Assembly: GCF_900104525.1 (NCBI RefSeq)
Contig: NZ_LT629711.1
Span: forward strand, 620,001 to 684,000
Length of the DNA stretch: 64,000 bases
Direction of reading: 5' to 3'
Source: Pedococcus dokdonensis
Lineage (GTDB): Bacteria > Actinomycetota > Actinomycetes > Actinomycetales > Dermatophilaceae
This document shows, in pieces, positions 47,472 through 56,903 of the stretch. The notes below the pieces were generated by a model. The model ran no database searches. It saw only the letters and a list, made by a program, of their open reading frames with translations, and was not told the DNA's origin. The position numbers and the translations under genes were made by a program. Each line of letters begins with the position of its first letter. Position 1 is the stretch's first letter.

Positions 47472-49637
47472 GTGGGTGAAGCCCGGACGCGTGAGGCGCG
47501 GCGCCTCGCTGCGCACAGCGACTGGTCGGCGACGCCGCTCGGCCCCCGGGCGCTGTGGCCGCCCCAGCTCGAGGCCGCGTGGGAGATCGCGGTCGAGTGC
47601 CCGTTGCCGGTCGCGCTGTTGTGTGGGCGGGACTTCACGATGCTCTACAACGACGCCTTCCGTGACCTGCTGGGTGCCAAGCACCCGGCGGCCTTCGGCC
47701 AGTCGGCCCGCAAGGTGGTCGCAGAGGTGTGGGACGACCCGAAGGTGGGCGCGCTGTTCGAGCGCGCCTACGCCGAGGCGGAACCCTTCCTCGACGAGGG
47801 CGTCGAGCTGCGCCTCGAGCGCGGCCGGCGGGCGACGTCGAACGGTGCCTGGACCGCCGGCGGTGCTGATGACGACGTCGGCTACTACCTGCGCAGCGGC
47901 TCGCCCGTCCTGGGTGCGGACGGTGAGGTGCTGGCCGTCCTGCACGTGATCGTCGAGACCACCAGCGCGATCGGCCGGGCCCGCGCGGTCGCCAGGCTGG
48001 CCGCCTTGCTGGCGGTGGCGGTCACCGTCGACGACGTGTGCAAGGTGGTGCTGCGCCAGGCAATGGTGGCGTTCGACGGCTTGTCCGTCTCGATGTGCCT
48101 CCCGTCGCCATCGCCGTCGTCGTGGCGGATGGCGCGACGGCACCGCATCGAGCAGCTCTCGCCCGACGAGGAGCGGCTGCCCCTCATCTGGTCCGAGCTC
48201 GGCGAGGACATGGCGTCGATCATCGCCCAGGCCATCGCTCGGGGAGAGCCCTACCTCTCGGACAACGGCGAGGTCGTGGCGGTCCCGTTCCGGGCCGGCC
48301 GTGGCCAGGCGGCGCTGGTGATCCAGCGCGAGGCCGCGCCCGTGCCCCACGACGTGGTCGCGGTGATGGCGCCGTTCCGCGACCTGGTGGGTGACGCGCT
48401 CGGTCGGGCGGTCGTCTACGACGCCGAGCGCACCACGGCGGAGCTGCTGCAACGGACCCTGCTGCCGCCGAACCTGCCGCAGTCCGACGCCATCAGCATC
48501 GCGGCCCGCTACGAACCGGTCTCCGAGGGCACCGTCGCCGGGGGCGACTTCTACGACTCGTTCTTCCTGCCCGACGGTCGGCTGGCCTTCGTCATCGGCG
48601 ACGTCGTGGGGCGGGGAGTCATGGCCGCCACGGTGATGGGACAGGTGCGCGCTGCCGTGCGGGGCGCGGCGCTCACCGACAGCGACCCCAGCTCGGTGAT
48701 GGCTGCCCTCGACCGCGTGGTCTGGGACCTCGATGCGCTGTGGCCGGCGTCGATGCCGCTCGGCACGCAACGCGCCCGACCCGGGATGGCGTTCGGTGGT
48801 GAGCTGTTCGTCACGATGCTCTACGGAGCGGTCGACCCCGACAGTGGCGAGATGGTGCTGGCGAGCGCTGGTCATCCGTTGCCGGCACTGCTCTTCGGGC
48901 GGGCCTCACGCCAGGACGGTCGCCCGCGCGGCACCCTCGTCGAGATGCCCGTGGGCCCGCCCCTGGGCATCGAGGGCGTGCGCCCGGCCCACCACCTGAG
49001 CCTCGAGGTGGGCGACATGCTCGTCGGCTTCACCGACGGTTTGCTGGAACGTCGGGGGGAGGCCCTCGACCAGGGAGAGGCCCGGTTGCTCGAGATCCTT
49101 GCCGACCTGCCGCCGGGCAGCCCGCGCAGTGTGGCGCACCACATCATGGATGCGATGCTGCAGAGCTCCGGGCAGGAGGACGACTGCGCGGTCCTCGCGA
49201 TCGGCCGCTCGCCCGCGGGGCACCGCCGCTCGGCCATCGTGGTGCCGCCCATGCCCGAGTCGGTGCGGGCCGCGCGCGACTGGGCGCGTGAGCAGCTGGC
49301 CGAGTGGGAGGTCGACGACGGCGACCAGCACACCATCGTCACCGGGATCTCCGAGCTGATCACCAACGCCGTGCTGCACGCCGGCACCGAGTCCCACCTC
49401 ACGATGGACCTCGACACCGGGATCGTGGCGGTCACCGTCGCCGACAGCGGCAACCGTGGCGAGCCGCTGCTCACCGGGGCCGACACCATGGCGGTTCGCG
49501 GGCGCGGCCTGTCACTCGTGCGGGCCATCGCCGACGCGTTCGGCGCGCACCGCACGTCAGCCGGCACCACCGTGTGGTTCGAGGTCGTGGTGGAGGTCGC
49601 CGAGACGGGTGCGCCCGCGGGTGGCTGGACCACCTGA
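47472..49637 (+). CDS. SpoIIE-type protein phosphatase with PAS, GAF and anti-sigma kinase domains
   Basis: A 721-residue multi-domain signalling protein from a GTG. Order: PAS-like (about 25-165, LPVALLCGRDFTMLYNDAFRDLLG), GAF-like (about 175-310), PP2C/SpoIIE phosphatase (about 335-585) with metal-binding motifs GGDFYDSF, IGDVVGRG, LASAGHPLPAL, GFTDGLLERR and DDCAVLAIG, and a C-terminal GHKL ATPase (about 610-712) with ELITNAVLHAG. This set is common in streptomycete-type partner-switching proteins, where one protein can both phosphorylate and dephosphorylate anti-sigma antagonists. No STAS antagonist is adjacent. It has no membrane helix, so the signal is probably intracellular. The trigger is unknown. 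Confidence 0.9.
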   Translation: MGEARTREARRLAAHSDWSATPLGPRALWPPQLEAAWEIAVECPLPVALLCGRDFTMLYNDAFRDLLGAKHPAAFGQSARKVVAEVWDDPKVGALFERAYAEAEPFLDEGVELRLERGRRATSNGAWTAGGADDDVGYYLRSGSPVLGADGEVLAVLHVIVETTSAIGRARAVARLAALLAVAVTVDDVCKVVLRQAMVAFDGLSVSMCLPSPSPSSWRMARRHRIEQLSPDEERLPLIWSELGEDMASIIAQAIARGEPYLSDNGEVVAVPFRAGRGQAALVIQREAAPVPHDVVAVMAPFRDLVGDALGRAVVYDAERTTAELLQRTLLPPNLPQSDAISIAARYEPVSEGTVAGGDFYDSFFLPDGRLAFVIGDVVGRGVMAATVMGQVRAAVRGAALTDSDPSSVMAALDRVVWDLDALWPASMPLGTQRARPGMAFGGELFVTMLYGAVDPDSGEMVLASAGHPLPALLFGRASRQDGRPRGTLVEMPVGPPLGIEGVRPAHHLSLEVGDMLVGFTDGLLERRGEALDQGEARLLEILADLPPGSPRSVAHHIMDAMLQSSGQEDDCAVLAIGRSPAGHRRSAIVVPPMPESVRAARDWAREQLAEWEVDDGDQHTIVTGISELITNAVLHAGTESHLTMDLDTGIVAVTVADSGNRGEPLLTGADTMAVRGRGLSLVRAIADAFGAHRTSAGTTVWFEVVVEVAETGAPAGGWTT

Positions 49638-49863
49638 ACCCGAGCCGATGCGCGCCAAGTGTCCGACTCGTGGTGGTTGGAACTGGTTGGTCCGCCGTGT
49701 CCGCTCAGCCGTTCGGCCATCCCTGGCCGACCAACGAATGAGACGTGCTGCTGCGGCGCGCCATCACCACGAACGGTCCGGCATCGTTCATGCTGCGCGT
49801 CAGAACGACGGCAACGACGCCGGTCGATCCAGTGGACGACCGGCCCGGGAACGGAAGGGCCGG

Positions 49864-50031
49864 ATGGGTATGTGGCAGCAGCTGCTCGATCGCTTCGTCC
49901 CCCTGATGGACGGTGACGTCTCCGCCCTCGACCAGCGCGACGGTGTCGGCTCCACCGCCCTCACCGCGACGACCGGACCGACGGCCGAGGCGGCCAACGC
50001 TCCTGTGGCCGCTCCCTCGTCGCAGGCCTGA
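49864..50031 (+). CDS. Small hypothetical protein (55 aa)
   Basis: MGMWQQLLDRFVPLMDGDVSALDQRDGVG and an Ala/Thr/Pro-rich end. The ATG follows GGAAGGG by a few bases. The opening MGMWQQLLDRFVPLM is an amphipathic helix similar in style to the start of the next gene (MGFLDRLLGR). No family is recognised. It could be an accidental open frame, but the ribosome site and codon use favour a real gene. Confidence 0.4.
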   Translation: MGMWQQLLDRFVPLMDGDVSALDQRDGVGSTALTATTGPTAEAANAPVAAPSSQA

Positions 50032-50160
50032 CGCCGGCCCGTCAGACCTCGCTGCCTCGGCCCACCCGTCGACGGCACCGCCGTTGCGCGGTAGCCGTCC
50101 GCCCTGCAGGGTGGTGGGACCGCGGGCCATCCGGGCCCGCCGCGTCCCGGAGTGTGCGAG

Positions 50161-50925
50161 ATGGGCTTCCTCGACCGACTGCTCGGCCGCGAGCCGTTGC
50201 AGACCCAGTCACCTGCCCACAGCGGGTATACCGCCGAGTCACCCCCGGCTCGACCGGCACCCGCCGCGCCCGCACCTGTCTCGTCCCCCGTGGCCGGTTC
50301 GCGGGCCCCGGCAGGTCAGCCGCCGGCATCCGAGGACGAGCGAGCGATTGCGCGCTACCGCTACCTGTTGCGCACCGCGCCGCCGGAGTCGTTGGAGCAG
50401 GTGCATGCCGAGGCGTTCGCCCGGCTGGCTCCCGAACAGCGGCAGCAGGTCCTGGCCGAGCTCTCGGCTGGCCTGCCGGCGGGCGAGGCGGCACCCACCG
50501 ACGACCCGCAGTCGATGGCGCGGGCGGCCACCCGCGCCGAGCTGCGCCAGCCGGGCTACCTCGAGCAGGCCTTCAGCCGTGGTCGGTTCGCCGGCGGCGC
50601 AGGTGCCGGGGGGTTCGGCATGGGCGGGACGATCATGGGCTCGATGATGGGCACCATCGCCGGGGTCGTCATCGGGTCGGCCATCGCCGACGCGCTGTTC
50701 GACGGCTACGACAGCTCGCCGGAGGCCGCGGCTGCGGGTGACTCGACTGGTGACGCAGGTGGGGACTCCGGTGACGACGGCTCGGATGACGGCTCCGGAG
50801 CCGACGGGTCTGACGCGGGCGACGGCTCGGGCAACGACACCGCTGACGGAGGCTTCGACTCTGGTGGCTTCGACTCCGGCTTCGGCGGTGGCGACTTCGG
50901 CGGTGGGGACATGGGCGGTTTCTGA
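50161..50925 (+). CDS. Hypothetical Gly/Asp-rich protein with glycine-zipper helix
   Basis: A 254-residue protein. Sections in order: amphipathic MGFLDRLLGREP; a Pro/Ala-rich linker (about 12-62); a helical block DERAIARYRYLLRTAPPESLEQVHAEAFARLAPEQRQQVLAEL (about 60-102); a Gly-rich membrane-type helix MGGTIMGSMMGTIAGVVIGSAIADALFDGYD (about 155-185); and an acidic, Ser/Gly/Asp-rich tail ending in repeats of GGGDFGGGDMGGF. The tail style occurs in bacterial proteins with a glycine-rich end of unknown role. No catalytic motif is present. Function unknown; membrane association is inferred. Confidence 0.75.
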   Translation: MGFLDRLLGREPLQTQSPAHSGYTAESPPARPAPAAPAPVSSPVAGSRAPAGQPPASEDERAIARYRYLLRTAPPESLEQVHAEAFARLAPEQRQQVLAELSAGLPAGEAAPTDDPQSMARAATRAELRQPGYLEQAFSRGRFAGGAGAGGFGMGGTIMGSMMGTIAGVVIGSAIADALFDGYDSSPEAAAAGDSTGDAGGDSGDDGSDDGSGADGSDAGDGSGNDTADGGFDSGGFDSGFGGGDFGGGDMGGF

Positions 50926-50984
50926 GCCACCCGGCATACCCACGGTGTCTGAGCCACCGGCGTACCCACCGGGGGAGGTGGAGC

Positions 50985-51686
50985 TCACCGGCGCCCACGC
51001 CACAGGACGACGGACAGCACGACCAGCCAGAGCGACCAGGCGAGGTAGCCGACGAAGTTGGTCAGCTCGGCGACCTCGAGACCCAGCTGGATGAGCACGC
51101 CCGTCGCGACCAGGACCGCGGCTGACGCGCCGAGCAGGCGCACCCGGCGCGGGAGCTGGCCGAGACCGCGGATGACCAGGAGCGTGAAGGTCGCCGTCAG
51201 CGCGTAGCCGACCGTCTCGCCGAGCGCTTCACCCAGCCAGGTGTGCAGCAGCTCGAACCGGTGCAGTGCGTCAGCGGCGCGGTCGGGACGCCGGGCGTCG
51301 GAGCTCAGCCCGGGCACGAAGAGCACCCACCTCGACAGGCCGACCACCTGCACGACCGCAGCGGCAACTCCGACGCCGGTGACCCACCGACCGAGCCGCC
51401 CGGCCACGAGCCGGCCCAGGGAGACCGCAGTGGGGGCGAGGAGGGCCGCGCTCACGGTCAGGACGAGGAACCACGCGCTGACCGTGGTGGGGTGCTCGCG
51501 GTAGCGGTCGAGAATGGTGGCCGTCGGCTCCTTGAGGATGTCGGGGTAGTCGAAGACCGAGCCGAGGGCGGTGAACCCGGCCGTGGCGAGCACTGCCGCG
51601 GAAGTCATCGAGACCGCAGCGACAATGCGGTGTCGGCTCCCGTCCGCACGGATCGGGGTGGGTGTGGCGCGGTGCGAGGTGCTCAT
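50985..51686 (-). CDS. DUF4386 family membrane protein
   Basis: A 233-residue protein with about six hydrophobic helices, AAGGAG before the ATG, and FTALGSVFDYPDILKEPTATILDRYREHPTTVSAWF, the typical DUF4386 start. It is the last gene of a four-gene minus-strand operon; its start overlaps the epimerase stop by 4 bases. The family has no known activity. Coupling to a NAD-dependent epimerase suggests a membrane function linked to a redox or sugar reaction (inferred). Confidence 0.85.
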   Translation of the reverse strand: MSTSHRATPTPIRADGSRHRIVAAVSMTSAAVLATAGFTALGSVFDYPDILKEPTATILDRYREHPTTVSAWFLVLTVSAALLAPTAVSLGRLVAGRLGRWVTGVGVAAAVVQVVGLSRWVLFVPGLSSDARRPDRAADALHRFELLHTWLGEALGETVGYALTATFTLLVIRGLGQLPRRVRLLGASAAVLVATGVLIQLGLEVAELTNFVGYLAWSLWLVVLSVVLWRGRR

Positions 51687-52636
51687 CGGACGGGCTCCTT
51701 CGTGGTGGGTGCGGTGGCGGCGTACCGGGCAGAGGTCGCTGCCAAGGCGTCGGCCAACGGGGTGGCCTGCTGGCCGAGCGTGGTGACGAACTTGGTGTCG
51801 TCGACGACCCATGGGTCGGTGAACTGGTAGAGGGTGTGCAGGTACTCGCGCATGACCGGCTGAAAGAGCCCGATCAGGCGGAGGATGGTGGCGCCGGCCG
51901 CGAGCAGCCGTGGCCGGTGACCGGCGAGGCCGTAGACGGTGCGCACCACCTCGCGGGTCGTGGGTGCTCCGGAGACCGGGAGGTGCCACACCTCGCCCAG
52001 GGCGCGCGGGTCGGACCCGAGCGTGATGAGGGCGCGAGCGACGTCGGGGGTGTAGGAGTAGGAGTGCGGCTGGTCGGGGTCGCCCATTACCTGGGCGCGC
52101 TTCCCGGTGCGGGCGGTGCCGAAGACGGTCTCACCGAGGGCTGACCTCGTGGCTCCCGGTCCGAAGTAGTCCGAGGCGCGGCCGATGGCGACCCTGACGC
52201 GACCAGCCGCGTGCGCGGCCAACAGCTCGTCGGTCATCGCAGCCCGGGTGACGGCCTTGGCCGAGGTCGGGTTCGCAGGAAGGGTCTCGACGAGGCGGCG
52301 GCCTTGGGGCGGGCCGTAGGAGTAGAGGTTCTCCAGCACCACGAGGGTGGCCCCGGCGGCCTCGGCCCCTGCGACCACCCCGCGTTGGAGGGGCGGGAAC
52401 TCCTCGGCCCATCGCTCGTAGCTGCCGGCGTTGAGGCAGAAGTAGACGACCTGCGCCCCTCGGCAGACGTCGATGGTGAACGCGGGGTCGGTGGCGTCGC
52501 CGCCCACGATGGTGGCGCCCTCGATGCGGCCCGCACCGGTGCGGTTCACGGCCACCACCTCGGCACCGTCGGTGACGAGCTGTTCCGTCAGCAGGCGGCC
52601 GATCTGACCGGTACCGAACACGACGTGGCGGCTCAT
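51683..52636 (-). CDS. NAD-dependent epimerase/dehydratase family protein (extended SDR-like)
   Basis: A 317-residue Rossmann-fold protein. The dinucleotide loop is HVVFGTGQIGRLLTEQL (GTGxxG, 8-13), followed by VNRTGAG and a D-rich strand end (GGDATDP). VVYFCLNAGSYERWAEEFPPLQRG and NLYSYGPPQGRRLVETLP place the active-site region, but the usual YxxxK is not clean, so it may be an atypical or NmrA-like SDR. Overlaps of 4 bases on both sides show co-translation with the DUF4386 gene and the upstream membrane protein gene. Substrate unknown. Confidence 0.85.
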   Translation of the reverse strand: MSRHVVFGTGQIGRLLTEQLVTDGAEVVAVNRTGAGRIEGATIVGGDATDPAFTIDVCRGAQVVYFCLNAGSYERWAEEFPPLQRGVVAGAEAAGATLVVLENLYSYGPPQGRRLVETLPANPTSAKAVTRAAMTDELLAAHAAGRVRVAIGRASDYFGPGATRSALGETVFGTARTGKRAQVMGDPDQPHSYSYTPDVARALITLGSDPRALGEVWHLPVSGAPTTREVVRTVYGLAGHRPRLLAAGATILRLIGLFQPVMREYLHTLYQFTDPWVVDDTKFVTTLGQQATPLADALAATSARYAATAPTTKEPVR

Positions 52637-53226
52637 GACCGGACCTGCTTCGAGGCGCGGCGCAACGTCACCGGCAGCAGGAGGGTGAGCGCGGCGACGA
52701 CGACGGCACCGCTCGAGCCGAACACCGTGAAGCGGAGCCCGACCTCGACGCCCACGGCAGTCGTGATCGCCCAGCCGAGCGCCCATGCGCCGGCGAGCAA
52801 CACCGGCCAGAGCAGCGTCAGGGGTCGCAGTCCAGACCGCCCCAGGACAGTCGCCTGGGCGAGTCCGACAGCTCCGCCGGTGACGGCGCCCTGGACCACG
52901 AGTGACCTGGCGTCGGTCGCGTACCCGACCACGGCTGCGCCGAGGACGAGCCCGGTGGCGAAGCCGGTCGCGGTGGCGCCGGCCCAGGGGACGGCTGGGA
53001 GCCGGACGTCCCTGACCGCCCATGCCTGCGCGATACCCAGGACGACGCCGTTGAGGAGGCCGCCGAGGAGTGCGGGGACCGGGGCGTCGACCGAGCCGAC
53101 GAGAAGCCGCGCGGCGAGGCTGCCGAGAGGGAAGGCGGCGAACGTGACCATCCAGCGCGCGATGGAGCGCCACGGGATGGCGGTGGCCGCTGCGGCGGTC
53201 ACCGGGGTGGACGTGCGGTCAGACAT
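52633..53226 (-). CDS. Hypothetical multi-pass membrane protein
   Basis: A 197-residue protein with about five to six hydrophobic helices (for example FAAFPLGSLAARLLVG, LLGGLLNGVVLGIAQAWAV, GFATGLVLGAAVVGYAT and LLWPVLLAGAWALGWAI). Repeated Gly/Ala-rich segments with AQAW/AQAT resemble a duplicated two-helix unit. I do not recognise a family. Second gene of the operon; overlaps the epimerase gene by 4 bases. Confidence 0.7.
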   Translation of the reverse strand: MSDRTSTPVTAAAATAIPWRSIARWMVTFAAFPLGSLAARLLVGSVDAPVPALLGGLLNGVVLGIAQAWAVRDVRLPAVPWAGATATGFATGLVLGAAVVGYATDARSLVVQGAVTGGAVGLAQATVLGRSGLRPLTLLWPVLLAGAWALGWAITTAVGVEVGLRFTVFGSSGAVVVAALTLLLPVTLRRASKQVRS

Positions 53227-53632
53227 GGTCCCTCCTGGGGGATGGTGCGGGAGTTGGGGCGGTGCGGGACGGTTGGGTGGCGGGCTGGGTCGGCGCTGGC
53301 CGGGTGGGTGGCTGCTGCGATGCGAGCCAGGCGGCGAGGAGGCTGCCGGGGTGGTCGACGAGGTGGTCGCGCACGAGCGCCGCGACCCGGTCGTGGTCTC
53401 CGCCCAGGTGCGCCGCGGTGATCGCGACGAGTTGACGGTCGCGCGTGCTCCGGGCCAGCCGGGCGGCGGCCGCGAGCAGCTCGTCGGGCGTGCCGGCGGC
53501 CGGTCTGGTGAGCGCGGCGACGAGGAGGCTGACCGCGGTGGCCGCGCCCGACATACCCGCCAGTGCGTGGTGGACGGCTGGGAGGTCGCCCGCTACGAGG
53601 AGGCGGATGAGGGTGCCGTCGTCGGTGGCCAT
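53219..53632 (-). CDS. Hypothetical protein, first gene of the epimerase operon
   Basis: A 137-residue protein from the ATG at 53632. Residues 1-105 are predicted helical, with two repeat-like units (LIRLLVAGDLPAVHHALAGM and LVAITAAHLGGDHDRVAALVRDHLVDHPGSLLAAWLAS) reminiscent of TPR-type helical pairs. The end is Pro/Thr/Gln-rich. No family recognised. Its end overlaps the next gene by 8 bases. It is divergent from the AfsR-like regulator gene across 131 bases, which suggests that the operon is under that regulator's control. Confidence 0.65.
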   Translation of the reverse strand: MATDDGTLIRLLVAGDLPAVHHALAGMSGAATAVSLLVAALTRPAAGTPDELLAAAARLARSTRDRQLVAITAAHLGGDHDRVAALVRDHLVDHPGSLLAAWLASQQPPTRPAPTQPATQPSRTAPTPAPSPRRDHV

Positions 53633-53763
53633 GCGACCACGGTCGCGCAGGGCGCTGACGACTCGCTGACGCCTACCGCCCGTGGCTGACGACAGCGCAC
53701 CGGACCTCGCGCACCCGCGGCTGGTGGAGGACACCTGCCGGGTGCGCGCACTACTGTCGCGCC

Positions 53764-56700
53764 ATGCTGGAGGTGTCGGTCCTCGGGCCGGTCGAGGTGC
53801 GCCGCGACGGGGCCGAGGTCGCCGTGCCGGCCGGGCGCTCCGCCGACGTGCTGGTCCGACTCGCCCTGGAGGGTGGGCGGGCGGTGCCGGTCGACCGGCT
53901 CATCGACGACGTCTGGGACGGCGAGGTCGGCACCGCCCGCAACACGCTCCAGTCGAAGGTGTCGCAGCTGCGCCGCGCCCTGGGCAACCCCGCAGCCCTG
54001 ACGCTCGGGCCGGCCGGCTACGCCCTGCACGCCGACGTCGTCGACGTGGACGAGGTCGCGGCGCTGGCCGCGCGAGCGTCCGCTGCGGCCCGCGCGGGTG
54101 ACCACCACGCCTGCGCCGACCTGGCGGACCGCGCGTTGGTGAGGTTCCGGGGGGAGGTGCTGCCCGACGCGGGTCAGGCGGCGTGGGTGGCACCGCACCG
54201 CACCCGGCTGGAGGAGCTGCAGCTCGGTCTGGTGGAGGACCAGATGGTCGCGCGCGTGGCGCTCGGCGGTGGGGTCGACACCGTTGCCGAGCTGCGGCGA
54301 CTGGTCGAGCAGCACCCGCTGCGCGAACGCCTCTGGTCGGCGCTGGTGACGGCGCTCTACCGCAGCGCGCGGCAGGCGGAGGCGCTCGCGACCTACGCGC
54401 GGGTGCGCGCCCTCCTCGCCGAGGAGCTCGGCGTCGAGCCGGGTCCGGCGCTGCGACGGCTCGAGGCGCAGATCCTGCACCAGAGTCCCGCGCTGGGCGG
54501 TGCGGCCACGCCAGCGCTGCCCACGCCGGGGAACCTGCCGTCGATCGGCTCCGAGCTCGTCGGTCGAAGCACAGATCTCGCTGCCCTCGAGCAGCTCCTG
54601 CGCGAGCGTCGTCTCGTGACGGTGACCGGGACCGCCGGCGTCGGCAAGACGCGGACCGCGGTCGAGGCCGGCCGCCGGACGGCCGCACCAGCCGGCGTGT
54701 GGCTGGTGCGACTGGACGCCGTGCCGGCGGGAGAGGACGTGACCCGAGCGGTGGCTGAGACGCTGCAGGTCTCGGGCGGTGCGGCGGCCCTGGTCGAACG
54801 GCTGTCCTCGCCCGGCACGCTGCTCCTGCTCGACAACTGCGAGCACGTGGTCGACGCGGTGGCCGCCCTGGTGGTCACCCTGCTGGCCGGGGCCCCTGGG
54901 CTCCGGGTGCTGGCGACCAGCCAGCTGCCGCTGGGCCTCGACGGTGAGGCCGTGCACGGGCTCGCGCCGCTGTCCGCTGGCGAGGCGGAGTCGTTGTTCG
55001 TGGAGCGGGCGATGCAGGTGCGCCCGGGGGCCATCGCGTCGACGGACGGCGGGGACGTGGAACGGCTCTGCGCCGCCCTCGACGGGCTCCCGTTGGCGAT
55101 CGAGCTGGCGGCGGCCCGCACCCGGTCGCTCTCCGTCGCCGACATCGCGCGGCGGCTCGACGAGCAGCCCCTCGCTCTGCTGCAGGACCCGAACTCCCGC
55201 GCCCCGCAACGTCGGCGCGCGCTGGGAGCAGCGATCGGCTGGGCCTACGACCTGCTCTTCCCCGACGACCAGCGTGGGCTGTGGGCCCTGTCCGTCTTCG
55301 CCGGCGGTGCCCCGACGGTCGCGGCCGAGCACGTCCTGGCCGCTCTCGACGTGCCCCGCGAGACGACGCTCGACGTGATCGACCGGCTGGTTGAGCGGTC
55401 GCTCGTCACCGTCGACACCGATCCACTCGGTGGGGCGCCCCGGCTGCGGCTCCTGGACAGCATCCGGGCCTACGCCTCCGACCGCCTCGCGGCGACGGGC
55501 CTCGAGGAGGTGGCCGGGCGGGCGCACGCCGGGTGGTGGGCGGAGGTGGCGGAGCGGTGCGCTCGGGAGGTGCGTGGTCCGGGCCAGTCACGGGTCCTCG
55601 ACGTCGTGCGTGCCGACCGGGCCAACGTCGACGCGGCGCTCGCCTGGAGCGGGGCGCACGACCCCTTGCTCGGCTTGCGGATCGCCGCCGACCTCGGGTG
55701 GGCGTGGGTCGTCCTGGGGGACGGGGTGGCGGGTGCGCAGCGGCTGCGTGACGCCCTGGCAACCGCAGGCTCCGCCGCCGAACCCGGTGCCGCCGTGCGG
55801 GCACTGCTCGTCGCGGGCTGGCTCGAGGCCTCGGCAGGCAACGTGGCACAGGCCCAGGACGACCTGGACCGAGCCGCGGATCTTCTGGACGATGCCGACG
55901 AGGCGGGTCGGGCGGACCGGCACCGGCACACGGCCTTCCTGCGCATCCAGCAGGGCCGGCCGGTTGAGGTGGTCGCCGAGACGGCGGCGGCACTCGACCT
56001 CGACCGGCGCCTCGGCCGCGGCTGGGAGGTCGCGGCCAGCCTGCTGCTCGCGTCGTACGGGTCGATCATGCTTGGCGACACGCGCGCAGCCTCTGCCCGG
56101 GCTACCGAGGCGCTCGACCTGCTCTCGCCCCTCGACGACTCGTGGGGGATGGTCCACGCCCGCGGCATGCTCGGCGCGATCGCCCAGGCCGAGCGCCGGT
56201 TCGACGACGCGGCGACCGAGCTCGCCGCAGCCGCGGCGGAGTCGGAACGCAATGGCTTCCTCGGTCAGGCCGCCCTGCACCTGACCCGGTTGGGTCGCGT
56301 GGAGCAGCAGCGCGGCGACCGGTCGGCCGCCGTCGCCACCCTCGACCGCGCCATCGCCGCAGCCCATCGCGACGGTGACCAGCGGATCGCCGCCACTGCC
56401 CGCACCACGCTCGCGCGCGTGCTGCGCAGCCGGGGTGAGCTGCTCCCCGCGCTCGCCCTGCTCCAGCAGAACGAAGCCTGGTATGCCGGGTCTGGCGGCG
56501 ACGGCGCGCTGCTCACCCAGGCGCTGCTCGCCGCGGTCGCCCGCGAGTCGGGCAGCCCGGGTCCGGACCTGGCTCTCGTCCTCGCGGCGGCGGAGGCGGC
56601 CGGCGACGGCGAGGCGCAGCTGGGCGCCTACGACGCGCTCGCCCGTGCCGCCGCCGAGGCCGGGGACCAAGCCGGTGCCGTCGCACTTCTTGCGCGCGCA

Positions 56701-56805
56701 GACGAGCTGCACGAGGGTCTGCGTCACCTGGTCGACGACGCCGACCGCCCCGACGCCATCGCGGCTCGGGCGGCTCTGCCTGGAGCAGCGTCGCGGCAGG
56801 ACTGA
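53764..56805 (+). CDS. AfsR/SARP-type transcriptional regulator (BTAD, NB-ARC and TPR domains)
   Basis: A 1013-residue regulator. An OmpR-like winged helix (about 1-90, LEVSVLGPVEVRRDGAEVAVPAG and TARNTLQSKVSQLRRAL) is followed by a BTAD domain (about 95-245, ending ALATYARVRALLAEELGVEPGPALRRLEAQIL). The NTPase domain (about 255-520) has Walker A GTAGVGKT (289-296), Walker B-like TLLLLDNCEHV and GLPLAIELAAARTRSLS. The last 400 residues are TPR-like helical repeats. Such proteins activate nearby pathway genes in actinomycetes. The divergent operon at 51-53.6 kb is the obvious candidate target. No other biosynthetic genes are present. Confidence 0.9.
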   Translation: MLEVSVLGPVEVRRDGAEVAVPAGRSADVLVRLALEGGRAVPVDRLIDDVWDGEVGTARNTLQSKVSQLRRALGNPAALTLGPAGYALHADVVDVDEVAALAARASAAARAGDHHACADLADRALVRFRGEVLPDAGQAAWVAPHRTRLEELQLGLVEDQMVARVALGGGVDTVAELRRLVEQHPLRERLWSALVTALYRSARQAEALATYARVRALLAEELGVEPGPALRRLEAQILHQSPALGGAATPALPTPGNLPSIGSELVGRSTDLAALEQLLRERRLVTVTGTAGVGKTRTAVEAGRRTAAPAGVWLVRLDAVPAGEDVTRAVAETLQVSGGAAALVERLSSPGTLLLLDNCEHVVDAVAALVVTLLAGAPGLRVLATSQLPLGLDGEAVHGLAPLSAGEAESLFVERAMQVRPGAIASTDGGDVERLCAALDGLPLAIELAAARTRSLSVADIARRLDEQPLALLQDPNSRAPQRRRALGAAIGWAYDLLFPDDQRGLWALSVFAGGAPTVAAEHVLAALDVPRETTLDVIDRLVERSLVTVDTDPLGGAPRLRLLDSIRAYASDRLAATGLEEVAGRAHAGWWAEVAERCAREVRGPGQSRVLDVVRADRANVDAALAWSGAHDPLLGLRIAADLGWAWVVLGDGVAGAQRLRDALATAGSAAEPGAAVRALLVAGWLEASAGNVAQAQDDLDRAADLLDDADEAGRADRHRHTAFLRIQQGRPVEVVAETAAALDLDRRLGRGWEVAASLLLASYGSIMLGDTRAASARATEALDLLSPLDDSWGMVHARGMLGAIAQAERRFDDAATELAAAAAESERNGFLGQAALHLTRLGRVEQQRGDRSAAVATLDRAIAAAHRDGDQRIAATARTTLARVLRSRGELLPALALLQQNEAWYAGSGGDGALLTQALLAAVARESGSPGPDLALVLAAAEAAGDGEAQLGAYDALARAAAEAGDQAGAVALLARADELHEGLRHLVDDADRPDAIAARAALPGAASRQD

Positions 56806-56903
56806 CGCGCGCTCCGGGTTTCCCGACTGGATCCTTGCCGGGTCTGACTCTTCCGTAAGGGTCTGACCTGCACGGATGGCCCTGAGAGCGGCATACTGGC
56901 TCC

